Source of the DNA: Spirosoma luteum DSM 19990
Lineage (GTDB): Bacteria > Bacteroidota > Bacteroidia > Cytophagales > Spirosomataceae
Reading direction: 5' to 3'
Length of the DNA stretch: 64,000 nt
Assembly (NCBI RefSeq): GCF_000374065.1
Contig: NZ_KB893245.1
Location: 1-64,000, forward strand
In this document: piece after piece, positions 50,062 to 58,907 of the stretch
Numbering within the stretch: the stretch's first letter is position 1
How the letters are laid out: the number at the start of each line of letters is the position of its first letter
Notes under the pieces: generated by a model
The model's database searches: none
What the model was told of the DNA's origin: nothing
The model's input: the letters and a program-made list of their open reading frames with translations, nothing else
Made by a program: the position numbers and the translations under genes

Positions 50062-50538
50062 TCAACGGTAAATAAGGGCTACGCAGTGCGCGGCAATGCC
50101 TTCACCCCGGCCTACAAACCCAATATGTTCGGAGGTAGTGGCTTTGATAGAGATATCTTCTTCGGGAATGTTCATAACTCCGGCCAGGCAGGTTTTCATG
50201 GCTGGTATATGCGGGTTGAGTTTGGGTTCCTGCAACACTACCGTTACATCTACGTTCGAAACCTCATAGCTGGCTTCCCGAACCATTCGTAGCACCTCGG
50301 CCAGCAGAATTTTACTATCCACCCCTTTCCAGCGTGGGTCTTTATCGGAAAAATGGTAACCAATGTTCCGCATATTGGCCGCTCCCAGCAGCGCATCGCA
50401 CAACACATGGCAAACTACATCGGCATCCGAATGGCCTATCGGGCCGAACTCGCATGGAATCTGAATGCCTCCCAGCCAGAACGGACGACCCGCTTCGAGC
50501 CGATGCACATCATAACCCTGCCCTACGCGAATTTTCAT
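50062..50538 (-). CDS. ispF: 2-C-methyl-D-erythritol 2,4-cyclodiphosphate synthase
   Basis: 158 residues. Metal ligands Asp10 and His12 in GYDVHRL and His44 in VCHVLCDALLGA; GHSDAD, IGYHFSDKDPRWKG with the active loop, and the C-terminal GFVGRGEGIAAHCVALI. It catalyses the fifth step of the MEP isoprenoid pathway. Its ATG overlaps the HEPN gene stop by four bases (ATGA), so translation depends at least partly on that gene. No ispD adjacent. Confidence 0.95.
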   Translation of the reverse strand: MKIRVGQGYDVHRLEAGRPFWLGGIQIPCEFGPIGHSDADVVCHVLCDALLGAANMRNIGYHFSDKDPRWKGVDSKILLAEVLRMVREASYEVSNVDVTVVLQEPKLNPHIPAMKTCLAGVMNIPEEDISIKATTSEHIGFVGRGEGIAAHCVALIYR

Positions 50539-50936
50539 AAATCAAAACCGTTTTGGCGGAGGTACGCTTTTGTCAGACTAAGGAATTCTGTTGCTTTTTC
50601 AACGTCCTCCTGGGCGTCTTCCAGCGAACTATCAAAGTCAATCTCATAATCGCCACCCTGCCGAAGGTTAACCAATTCAGTAATCGTATCACTGTATATG
50701 CGCTCAAAAAGACCCGTTAAGATAAACTGCCTTCTGAATTCGGTATGAGCTCCCGTATGTGTTTTGAGAATCGGTCCATCCGTTGAATGCAAAAGTGTCA
50801 GCAGACAATCAAACAAGGCGTAATAAGCACGGTTACAGGTCCCATCGGGATAATTGGCTTCCAACAGAATACGCGATTCTGCCAAATCGTTTTCAGCCTT
50901 TAGTAAGTAACTTATAAAACGGTTCTTATCACTCAT
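50535..50936 (-). CDS. HEPN domain protein (MNT/HEPN pair)
   Basis: 133 residues, mostly helical. The HEPN-type core is NRAYYALFDCLLTLLHS near 35-52 and KTHTGAHTEFRRQFI. In this family RxYYAxFH commonly gives an R-x6-H catalytic pair; here the Arg36 has Asp43 where His is usual, so RNase activity is doubtful. HEPN partners of MNT nucleotidyltransferases form toxin-antitoxin systems. It overlaps both neighbours by 4 bases: the MNT gene upstream and ispF downstream. Confidence 0.85.
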   Translation of the reverse strand: MSDKNRFISYLLKAENDLAESRILLEANYPDGTCNRAYYALFDCLLTLLHSTDGPILKTHTGAHTEFRRQFILTGLFERIYSDTITELVNLRQGGDYEIDFDSSLEDAQEDVEKATEFLSLTKAYLRQNGFDL

Positions 50937-51283
50937 ACCATTGTTCCTTCCTGCTGTACAGCTTGATAGAAAGGTGTATACCCTAAAAGGTATTTCTCCA
51001 TAGCTACCGGAAATATGGATACTTCCACGGCATATTTTAATGATAAAGGGCCAATAACCGGAGCCATTCGTCTCACTTCTTTCCCAGCCTTCACGTCATC
51101 CCGCAACACCACCAGATAATCAACATCCGATTCGGCGTGAAAATCGCCCCTGGCGTAGGAGCCATACAGAACCACCTGTTCCAACCGCTCTCCGTAAAGC
51201 TCGGTTAGCACCTGTTTCACGTCCCGCGATAGGGTTTGTAGCTGGCTGTTTGTGAGGGGTTTAGGGTCGTAGGTGATGTTCAT
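50933..51283 (-). CDS. MNT-family nucleotidyltransferase (antitoxin of HEPN pair)
   Basis: 116 residues from the ATG at 51283; a TTG codon further upstream would add 11 residues. Minimal polymerase-beta fold with the GSYARGDFHAESDVDYLVV motif (GS...DxD). Such small proteins adenylylate or otherwise neutralise the HEPN partner. Its stop overlaps the HEPN start codon (ATGA). It lies 29 bases after the M16 peptidase gene. Confidence 0.88.
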   Translation of the reverse strand: MNITYDPKPLTNSQLQTLSRDVKQVLTELYGERLEQVVLYGSYARGDFHAESDVDYLVVLRDDVKAGKEVRRMAPVIGPLSLKYAVEVSIFPVAMEKYLLGYTPFYQAVQQEGTMV

Positions 51284-51312
51284 ATTGGCTGTTGTTTTGT
51301 TATACCACTGTA

Positions 51313-52554
51313 TCAACCAACGGCCCGCCGGTAATACAACGTCGAGCAGTTGTCCTTACGGAGTATCTGCCGGGCCATTGTCTGCACATCATCCGCCGTT
51401 ACGGCCTGAATCAGTTCCGCTTCCTTATTCACCAGGTCCGGGTCACCCGCATTGGCTGCAAAGGCAAGGTTCATGGCGCGGTTCAGTAACTCGACTTCAG
51501 AAAAGGCGAGTGTGGCTTCGGCCTGATTTTTTACTTTGGCCAGTTCCTCTTCCGGTACCGGCTGGTCGATAAACTCCTGCAGGAGGGCTTCTACAGCGGC
51601 ATCGGCTTCTTCGAGCGATACGCCTTCATTTAGTTTACCCTGTACCACTAGCAGGCCCGGCTCAATGGAAGCCGTAATGTAGGCGTTAATGCTACTGAAC
51701 AACGGGTTATCCCGTAGTAATTGCTGATATAATCGGGACGATTTACTCCGGCCCAGCATATCGCCCAGCAGGTCGGCAGCCGGGAAACCAGCATCAAAAC
51801 GACCCGGCATATGGTACGCTTTGTACAACCCGTTTAACGGAACGTTAGCCGACATTTCCAGCTTTCTGGCCTCGGTTTGCACCGGTTCCAGCGGAAGTTG
51901 GCGAGCATATGCATCACCCGCCGGTATAAGCGCAAACCATTTGTCACACAGCTGTTTTACCTGCTCCACTGTCACATTTCCGGCAACGACCAGAATGGCA
52001 TTATTGGGCAGATAGTACTTGAAAAAGAACGCCTTCACATCATCGAGCGTAGCTTCCTCGATGTGACTTATATCTTTCCCGATGGTTGCCCAGCGGTAGG
52101 GGTGCTGTTGGTAAGCCAATGGGCGAAGCTTGAGCCAAATGTCGCCGTAAGGCTGGTTTAGGTAACGCTGCTTAAACTCCTCAATTACTACTTTCTGCTG
52201 CACATCGAGCACCTGCGGATCGAAGGAGAGACTAAGCATCCGGTCTGATTCGAGCCAGAAAGCGGTTTCCAGATTAGCCGCGGGGAGGGTGATGTAATAA
52301 TTAGTGATATCGGGGCTGGTAAACGCGTTGTTCTCGCCCCCTACTTTCTGCAAAGGCTCGTCGTAGCTCGGAATGTTTTTTGAGCCACCAAACATCAAAT
52401 GCTCGAACAAATGGGCAAAACCTGTTTGGGCCGGGTCTTCGTCTCGGGAGCCAACATTGTATAAAATATTAACGGCCGCAATGGGCGTAGACGCGTCCTC
52501 ATGAACAAACACCTGTAGCCCATTGTCTAAAACAAATTTCTCGTAATGAATCAT
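51313..52554 (-). CDS. M16 family zinc metallopeptidase
   Basis: 413 residues, no signal peptide. Inverted zinc motif HLFEH at about 47-51 (GFAHLFEHLMFGGS) with Glu further along (residue ~130), then the second M16 half with GLYKAYHMPG and RSKSSRLYQQLLRDNPLFSSI. This single-length form usually pairs with a second M16 protein; no partner is visible, though it may work as a homodimer. Possibly cytoplasmic. First gene of a minus-strand unit M16-MNT-HEPN-ispF. Confidence 0.9.
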   Translation of the reverse strand: MIHYEKFVLDNGLQVFVHEDASTPIAAVNILYNVGSRDEDPAQTGFAHLFEHLMFGGSKNIPSYDEPLQKVGGENNAFTSPDITNYYITLPAANLETAFWLESDRMLSLSFDPQVLDVQQKVVIEEFKQRYLNQPYGDIWLKLRPLAYQQHPYRWATIGKDISHIEEATLDDVKAFFFKYYLPNNAILVVAGNVTVEQVKQLCDKWFALIPAGDAYARQLPLEPVQTEARKLEMSANVPLNGLYKAYHMPGRFDAGFPAADLLGDMLGRSKSSRLYQQLLRDNPLFSSINAYITASIEPGLLVVQGKLNEGVSLEEADAAVEALLQEFIDQPVPEEELAKVKNQAEATLAFSEVELLNRAMNLAFAANAGDPDLVNKEAELIQAVTADDVQTMARQILRKDNCSTLYYRRAVG

Positions 52555-52654
52555 GAATAAAACTTTTGCGTAAAGCCCTCGTTAGATAATACGCCACAAA
52601 CAAAAGTACAGTTCCGACGGTATAGAATCAAACGACGAAATCTGGTCATCTGCT

Positions 52655-53767
52655 TTGTTCATTCTGACACGTATCTTCCCGGCTTTACTCGGGCTTTTTT
52701 TGCCCCTGCTAGCTCCGGCGCAGGTAATGAATGACCCGGCTTCGCAGAAACTGGTTCTAACAATCCTCGACAATATCTATAACCTGGAATTTTCGGAAGC
52801 CGATGGTCTGATCAAACAACTTCAGGTACGCTATCCGCACCACCCCGTCGGTCCGGTTCTGCGGGCAACGCAGATTGAATTACAGCATATCCCCCTGTCG
52901 GATAATAAAGCCGCTTCGGCGCAATTCGCGCAGGCCGTTGACCAGGGGATGCAACTGGCCAGGCGTATGCTCGATAAAAATGAGAAGGACCCGGAAGCAG
53001 TTTTTTTCATGCTGACTTGCCACAGTTACCTTGCTTCGTTGTATAACAACCAGGGCGAATCGCTGAAAGCAGTTGGAGAGTCGAAAAAGGCGTATGATTT
53101 TATACGGGATGGCTTTAAGCTGGTTGATAAAAACTCCGATTTTTACTTTACCACGGGGCTTTACAATTACTACGTCGAACGTTATCCAATTGAGCACCCG
53201 ATTGTGAAGCCAATCATGTTTTTTTTCGCGGATGGCAACATGGCTAAGGGATTACAGCAGATGGACGTAGCCGCCCAGCGCGGCTTATTTATGCGAACGG
53301 TGGCCAACTACTACCTCGCTCACATCCAGCTTAAGTACGAGAGTAATCCTGCCAAAGCGGTTGCCTACTCCAACTATTTGATTGATAAATTTCCGGCTAA
53401 TCCACTCTTTACCATGATTTATGCGGAAGCTCTGCTGCTTTCAGGTCGTTACAGTGAAGCCCGCCCTTACGTGCAGCGGCTCAAACAGATGCCCGGCAAG
53501 CTGGTGCCGTTAGCTGTCAGCACGTTTTCCGGCCTGCTGGCAGAGATGGCCGACAAAAAAGATAAAGAAGCTGCCGAATTTTACGAAGCGGCCCTCCGGT
53601 TACCCGTTAACGTAACCTATACAAAGGAATACCAGGCCTTTGCTTACGCGGGTCTGGCGCGTATTGCCTCCCGCGCCAGGGACCGGAAGAAAGCCGATAT
53701 GTATTACAAAAAAGTACTAGCTATTGCTCAGTACAAATCGTTGATACGGGAAGCGCGGGCCTATTGA
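52655..53767 (+). CDS. Exported tetratricopeptide-like protein of unknown function
   Basis: 370 residues starting at a TTG codon: no in-frame ATG is available upstream, and an internal Met would lose the signal peptide MFILTRIFPALLGLFLPLLAPAQ. Helical repeats are suggested by segments such as DPEAVFFMLTCHSYLASLYNNQGESLKAVGESKKAYDFI, LAHIQLKYESNPAKAVAYSNYLIDKFP and FAYAGLARIASRARDRKKADMYYKKVLAIA. Likely a periplasmic protein-protein adaptor. Divergent from the M16 gene. Confidence 0.75.
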   Translation: MFILTRIFPALLGLFLPLLAPAQVMNDPASQKLVLTILDNIYNLEFSEADGLIKQLQVRYPHHPVGPVLRATQIELQHIPLSDNKAASAQFAQAVDQGMQLARRMLDKNEKDPEAVFFMLTCHSYLASLYNNQGESLKAVGESKKAYDFIRDGFKLVDKNSDFYFTTGLYNYYVERYPIEHPIVKPIMFFFADGNMAKGLQQMDVAAQRGLFMRTVANYYLAHIQLKYESNPAKAVAYSNYLIDKFPANPLFTMIYAEALLLSGRYSEARPYVQRLKQMPGKLVPLAVSTFSGLLAEMADKKDKEAAEFYEAALRLPVNVTYTKEYQAFAYAGLARIASRARDRKKADMYYKKVLAIAQYKSLIREARAY

Positions 53768-54069
53768 CCCTTAGCTGAGTCCCTTCTTGTACGAGTTATG
53801 TAAGACTCTTCACATTACGCTAACATTGACGGCTTCACGCCAGCCGGTTAGGTAATGTATTAGCTAAGAGTTTGCTTGCTGATCTGCGCTGCAAGTACAG
53901 CCAGCGACTGCCACAAAAATTCACCTTATTCAATCCCGTATAATCCTAAGAAATGTTGCTATTTTGCAAAAAACTAGCAGTGTTTTAAGTTTCCTTTAAG
54001 TTTAGGAAACGGACTCTGTTGTTGGAATAAATGAAAGAGTTTTGCGTCTAGTAACAAACCCCCACTGAT
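53768..54069. other. 302-base gap before susC, regulatory repeats only
   Basis: No gene is visible. It holds a 9-bp direct repeat TTTAAGTTT at 53984-53992 and 53995-54003 (11-base period, one helix turn) and an inverted repeat GTTTCCT/AGGAAAC (53989-53995 with 54004-54010) overlapping it. These lie 60-85 bases before the susC start codon and could be the binding site for a regulator. Confidence 0.5.
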
Positions 54070-57000
54070 ATGGTATTTTTTTACTCATTCCCTCCTCCGT
54101 TTATAAGAAAATGGAGCCTGATGTTCTGCTTGTTGCTAGCTATCAATTCGCTGGCCATTGCAGAAAAAAATCGTTCACTGGCTGATATAACCGTGAACGG
54201 ACGCGTTATCGATGCGGCAACAAATGAAGGACTTGCCGGAGCCAGTGTTGTATTGAAAGGTACCCAACGAGGTACAACGACTGATTCTAATGGTGAGTAC
54301 AAAATCGTAGTACCGGATGGTAATGCAGTGCTGGTTGTCGGGTTTATCGGCTTCGTCTCGCAAGAGGTAGTTGTTGGTAACCGCAGTACCGTTAATGTAT
54401 CCCTTGCCGCGTCGGCTTCCGATCTGGCGCAGGTGGTGGTGGTAGGATACGGCAGCACGGCCAAGAAAGACATTACCGGTGCCGTTGCATCCATCAAAAG
54501 TTCGGAGTTCAACCGGGGCGTTATCAACTCACCGGAGCAGCTTATCCAGGGTAAAGTTGCCGGGGTGAACGTAACCTCGGCCAGTGGTGAACCGGGTGCC
54601 CAGCAGCGGATTACGGTGCGCGGTCCCGGTGGCGTTCGCACGGGGAGTACGCCGTTGTTTGTCCTTGACGGGCTGGCCCTCGACAACTCCAGCACGGGCG
54701 GTTCAACCAATCCGCTCACCTTCCTGAATCCGCAGGACATTGAAAGCATCGACGTACTGAAAGATGCGTCGGCAACGGCTATCTACGGTTCGCGCGGGGC
54801 CAATGGCGTCATTCTAATAACGACGAAACGGGGTAAATCGGGGGCGTCAACGCTTAATGCCTCGGCCAGTATCGGCATCTCCAACCTGAGTCGGCCCCTG
54901 GGGTTGTTCTCTGCCGACGAATACCGCAAGCAGGTAGTAGCCCTGGGTGGGGTGCTGGACGACAAGGGAGCCAATACCGACTGGCAAAAGGAAATTACCC
55001 GCGTGGCCTACACCAAAAACTACAACCTGGCGTTTGGCGGAGGAAGTGCCAAAACAACGTATTACGGTTCGGTAGGCGTGCAGAATCAGGAAGGTATCCT
55101 CAGAAATAGTAACCTCAACCGCTACACGGGCCGCATCAACGTGTCGCAGAAATTGCTCGAAGACCGGCTCACGCTGGATGTTAACCTGAACGCAGCCTAC
55201 ACGGATAACCAACGCCCACCCATCGACAATTCGTCGGGCGGCTCGGCGCCGGGCAGTCCGGGCAGCCTGGTGGGTGGTGCCCTCGCGGCTAATCCGACCT
55301 ACCCGGCCTACGATGCCGACGGTACGCCGTTCAAATACCAGAGTGGCAACCCGCTTACGACGCTGGCTCTCCAGAAAGACGTAACGTCCACGACCCGGAT
55401 TATTGCTAACATCAGTCCTTCGTTTAAAATCATCGACGGGCTGGTTTATAAACTGAACCTCGGTGCCGATTATTCGACGGCTACGCAGGATTTACAGTCG
55501 CTGGCGAGTGCGGTGCCGCAGCAGGACGGCCGGTTTGAAACGGTGTCTTCCGTTAATCGCAACACGCTGGTGGAGAATTACCTGACCTACACGCTGAATC
55601 AGACCAACCATGACCTGACAGCATTGGTGGGGCATTCGTACCAGAAGTTCTTCATTCAGGGTCGGGACTTCAGCATCAACAAGTTTCCTATTTCGCCCAT
55701 CGAACCGATTTTTAACCCCGGTCTGGGACAGGATTTGTCGCTGGCCAATAACAAGCCTACTGGTTTTGCCATCCAGAATGAACTCCAGTCATTTTTTGGC
55801 CGCGTCAACTACCAGTATCACGATAAATACCTCGCTACGGCAACTGTCCGGGCCGACGGCTCGAGCAAGTTTGGGTCCAACAATAAGTACGGCGTGTTCC
55901 CGTCGTTCTCACTCGGCTGGCGAATTTCGGAAGAAGCGTTCCTGAAAAGTGGTCCCTTCACCGACCTGAAACTCCGCGCGGGCTACGGGCGCACCGGCAA
56001 TCAGGAAATTCCGGCGAAAATTACGCAGGCTCTGTTTACCTCGCAGGTTGGCCCCACCACCAGCTACCCGCTCGATAACGGCACTACCTTTCCCGCCGGT
56101 ACATCGTATACCCGACTGGCCAACCCCGATATTCAGTGGGAAGTCTCGAACCAGACCAATATCGGCCTTGATTTTGGGCTGTTTAAGGGCGCATTCTCTG
56201 GCTCGGTCGATTACTTCCGCAAAGTGTCGAACAACATTCTGCTCGAAGTTATCCCGGCCGACCCCGTGCAGCCCGCCAGCACATTCTGGACCAACGTGCC
56301 AGACATGACTATTACCAACCAGGGTGTTGAACTGACGCTGAATTACCGGTACGCCAGCCTTAGTGGCTTCCGCTTTGATATTGGTGGTAACATGACATTC
56401 ATCGACAATATCGTTCGTAACTCACCGTATTCGGTTATTCAGTCGGGATCGGCCTCCGGGTCGGGGCTTACGTCGGCTACCATCAACGGTTACATCAATG
56501 GGCAACCCATCGGTACGTTCTTCCTGAAAGAATTTACGGGTTTTGATGAGAAAGGTATCAGCACCTACCGCGATACGGACGGCGACGGCATCGTGACGGA
56601 TAAAGACCGGGTTGCGGCTGGGTCGGCCCTGCCCACCAAGCAGTTTAACATCAACACCAGTACGTCCTGGAAAGGCTTCGATCTGTCGCTGAACTTCAAT
56701 GGCGTGTCTGGTAATAAGATTTACGATAACACGGCCAACGCCAATTTCTACAAACTGAGGCTCTCGAAGGGATTGAACACCACGGTCGAAGCCATTCAGT
56801 ACCCGAATGAATCGGTCAATAACTCAGCCCCTGTGTCGAGTCGCTACCTGAAAAACGGTTCCTTTTTTAGGCTCAACAATGCCACGCTGGGCTACAGCCT
56901 AAGCCCCAAACTGATTGGTATGGGTCGCTGGATTCAGGGCATCCGGTTGTCGGCAACGGGACAAAACCTGTTCGTGATTACGAAATACGATGGTTTTGAC

Positions 57001-57111
57001 CCTGAAGTCAACACCGACCGCACCGTGAACGGCATTTCGTCGTACGGCATCGACTACCTAAGCTATCCCAAGCCCCGCACGTTTGTGCTGGGATTAAATC
57101 TGACATTTTAA
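54070..57111 (+). CDS. SusC/RagA family TonB-linked outer membrane protein
   Basis: 1013 residues. Signal peptide-like hydrophobic start (LMFCLLLAINSLAIAE), CarboxypepD_reg domain (ITVNGRVIDAATNEGLAGASVVLKGTQRGTTTDSNGEY), SusC-type plug with RVxx-like RGPGGVRTGSTPLFVLDG and the following LNPQDIESIDVLKDASATAIYGSRGANGVILITTKRG, and a barrel ending FVLGLNLTF. It imports glycans or other polymers with its SusD partner. The stop overlaps the SusD start by one base (TAATG). Not obviously linked to an anti-sigma factor or glycoside hydrolase here. Confidence 0.97.
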   Translation: MVFFYSFPPPFIRKWSLMFCLLLAINSLAIAEKNRSLADITVNGRVIDAATNEGLAGASVVLKGTQRGTTTDSNGEYKIVVPDGNAVLVVGFIGFVSQEVVVGNRSTVNVSLAASASDLAQVVVVGYGSTAKKDITGAVASIKSSEFNRGVINSPEQLIQGKVAGVNVTSASGEPGAQQRITVRGPGGVRTGSTPLFVLDGLALDNSSTGGSTNPLTFLNPQDIESIDVLKDASATAIYGSRGANGVILITTKRGKSGASTLNASASIGISNLSRPLGLFSADEYRKQVVALGGVLDDKGANTDWQKEITRVAYTKNYNLAFGGGSAKTTYYGSVGVQNQEGILRNSNLNRYTGRINVSQKLLEDRLTLDVNLNAAYTDNQRPPIDNSSGGSAPGSPGSLVGGALAANPTYPAYDADGTPFKYQSGNPLTTLALQKDVTSTTRIIANISPSFKIIDGLVYKLNLGADYSTATQDLQSLASAVPQQDGRFETVSSVNRNTLVENYLTYTLNQTNHDLTALVGHSYQKFFIQGRDFSINKFPISPIEPIFNPGLGQDLSLANNKPTGFAIQNELQSFFGRVNYQYHDKYLATATVRADGSSKFGSNNKYGVFPSFSLGWRISEEAFLKSGPFTDLKLRAGYGRTGNQEIPAKITQALFTSQVGPTTSYPLDNGTTFPAGTSYTRLANPDIQWEVSNQTNIGLDFGLFKGAFSGSVDYFRKVSNNILLEVIPADPVQPASTFWTNVPDMTITNQGVELTLNYRYASLSGFRFDIGGNMTFIDNIVRNSPYSVIQSGSASGSGLTSATINGYINGQPIGTFFLKEFTGFDEKGISTYRDTDGDGIVTDKDRVAAGSALPTKQFNINTSTSWKGFDLSLNFNGVSGNKIYDNTANANFYKLRLSKGLNTTVEAIQYPNESVNNSAPVSSRYLKNGSFFRLNNATLGYSLSPKLIGMGRWIQGIRLSATGQNLFVITKYDGFDPEVNTDRTVNGISSYGIDYLSYPKPRTFVLGLNLTF

Positions 57112-58799
57112 TGAAAAAGAAACTAACTTCCACGCTGGCTCTGGCTGGCTTACTGTTCATCAGCAGTTGCACTAATTTAGCCGAAAAAGTCCTGGACGAA
57201 GCGTCGGTATCGGGTCTGTCGGATCGGCAGGCGGCCGATGGTATCCTGACTCCGGTATATGCCCGACTACCGGATTTGTATAACCACACGACGTATTTTG
57301 CCTTGCAGGAAATTTCGACCGATGAGGCTATTCTGCCGTATCGGGGGGGGACCGATTGGGGTGATAACGGCATTTACCTGTCGCTGCATCAGCACACCAC
57401 CACCAGCACCGACCCGAACGTTCGGAGTGCCTGGTTGCTGGCCTTACAGGGCATTTCGCGGAGTATAACCGCGCTAAATACGCTACCCACACTCAATGAC
57501 CCAACTACGAAACCGTACATTGCCGAAGCGCGGGGGATGCGGGCGTTTTACAACATGATGCTGCTGGATATGTTCGGGCTGGCATTCGTGAAGGAAGACG
57601 TAAACGCCACATCCATCATTCTGCGGGGCAACGACGCCGTTGAGTATATCAAAAAAGAATTGCTGGCTATTGAACCGGACTTAACCAACGTTACCGATCC
57701 CGGCCGGTTGAGTAAAAACGCGGTTTATGGTCTGCTGGCGCGACTGTATTTGAATGCTGCCGTGTACCGCGACCGATACGCTACGGCGCTTACCTTCAAG
57801 CCTGAAGATATGGATAAGGTAGTCGAATATACCGATAAGATTATCAACTCCGGACAGTACCAGCTGGCTCCCGAATACTTCTCGCTCTTTGATTCGGACA
57901 ACCACACTAATAAAGAAATCGTGTTTGCCGTTGACCAGCGGGCCGAACTGAACGGGCACAACCGCCTGGCTTATTTTTCGCTCTCCGGCGACCAGTTTCC
58001 GCTACCCGCTTTCCCAGCCGCCAACGGTACCGACGGACCAGCCATCACACCTGATTTCTACCGCTCATGGGTAGATGCCAACGTCACCAAAGACCCATCG
58101 GCAGACCCGCGGTTTTACAAACAGAACCTGTCCATTTACTCCAATCCGGGCGATTCGTGCGTGTCGGCCAGTGATTTCAATATCAACCGGGGTATTTTGC
58201 GCGGGCAGCAATATGGCCTGTTGCGGGTGAACGGCGCGTTTGTGAAATGTGCCAACGGCAATTACAAGGTGGGCAAACTCTTTAACGTGACCCGCAACCG
58301 ACCCACGCTGGCGGTTAATTTTACAGAACAGATCGACTACACCGTGCCGGGTAGCGATTACAACACGGGCTACCGGGTAGAAAAGTACGAGTTCAGCAAA
58401 AAATCGACCAGCGGGCGTAACCTCGGCGAGGCCGACATCGTAATTTTCCGGGCAGCCGATGCGTATTTGATGCGTGCCGAAGCCAAACTCCGCAAGGGGG
58501 GTGACGCTGCTGCTGCCCTCGCCGACGTGAACACTGTTCGGGCCAGCCGTACCGCCCGAAAGCCCGCTCCAATTGCCCTGACGACGATGAACCTGGACTT
58601 GCTCCTGCGTGAGCGCGGGTTTGAGTTTTACTGGGAAAGCCAGCGCCGGACGGACCTGATTCGTTTCGGTAAATACGAAGGTACCTGGACTGAAAAAACC
58701 AATGCTGACCCCAAAAAGCGGCTCTTCCCCATCCCCCAAACTGCCATTGACGGGGCCTCTAATTTACCGGGGTATCTGGTGCAGAATGACGGGTACTAA
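57111..58799 (+). CDS. RagB/SusD family nutrient-binding lipoprotein
   Basis: 562 residues. Lipid Cys20 in LLFISSCTN. SusD_like N-terminal region and RagB C-terminal region are suggested by SGLSDRQAADGILTPVYARLPDLY, EISTDEAILPYRGGTDWGD, RGMRAFYNMMLLDMFGLAFV and the C-terminal ADAYLMRAEAKLRKGGDAAAALADVNTVRASR and LLRERGFEFYWESQRRTDLIRFGKY. It caps the SusC barrel at the cell surface. One-base overlap with susC. Substrate unknown. Confidence 0.95.
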   Translation: MKKKLTSTLALAGLLFISSCTNLAEKVLDEASVSGLSDRQAADGILTPVYARLPDLYNHTTYFALQEISTDEAILPYRGGTDWGDNGIYLSLHQHTTTSTDPNVRSAWLLALQGISRSITALNTLPTLNDPTTKPYIAEARGMRAFYNMMLLDMFGLAFVKEDVNATSIILRGNDAVEYIKKELLAIEPDLTNVTDPGRLSKNAVYGLLARLYLNAAVYRDRYATALTFKPEDMDKVVEYTDKIINSGQYQLAPEYFSLFDSDNHTNKEIVFAVDQRAELNGHNRLAYFSLSGDQFPLPAFPAANGTDGPAITPDFYRSWVDANVTKDPSADPRFYKQNLSIYSNPGDSCVSASDFNINRGILRGQQYGLLRVNGAFVKCANGNYKVGKLFNVTRNRPTLAVNFTEQIDYTVPGSDYNTGYRVEKYEFSKKSTSGRNLGEADIVIFRAADAYLMRAEAKLRKGGDAAAALADVNTVRASRTARKPAPIALTTMNLDLLLRERGFEFYWESQRRTDLIRFGKYEGTWTEKTNADPKKRLFPIPQTAIDGASNLPGYLVQNDGY

Positions 58800-58817
58800 G
58801 CCTCCGAAAGAGGGCCC

Positions 58818-58885
58818 TTCTGAAATCGGTTTTTTGGCTGACTACAATGCATTGCAATAATCGGTCAGGAAAACTGATTTCAGAA
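58818..58885 (+). terminator. Long imperfect hairpin downstream of susD
   Basis: TTCTGAAATCGGTTTT (58818-58833) pairs with AAAACTGATTTCAGAA (58870-58885) with one G-T pair, and an inner CTGAC/GTCAG adds to the stem. It lies between susD and the next gene and could partially end transcription or protect susCD mRNA. Confidence 0.6.
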
Positions 58886-58907
58886 GATACCTCAAACCAC
58901 TAGCAAA

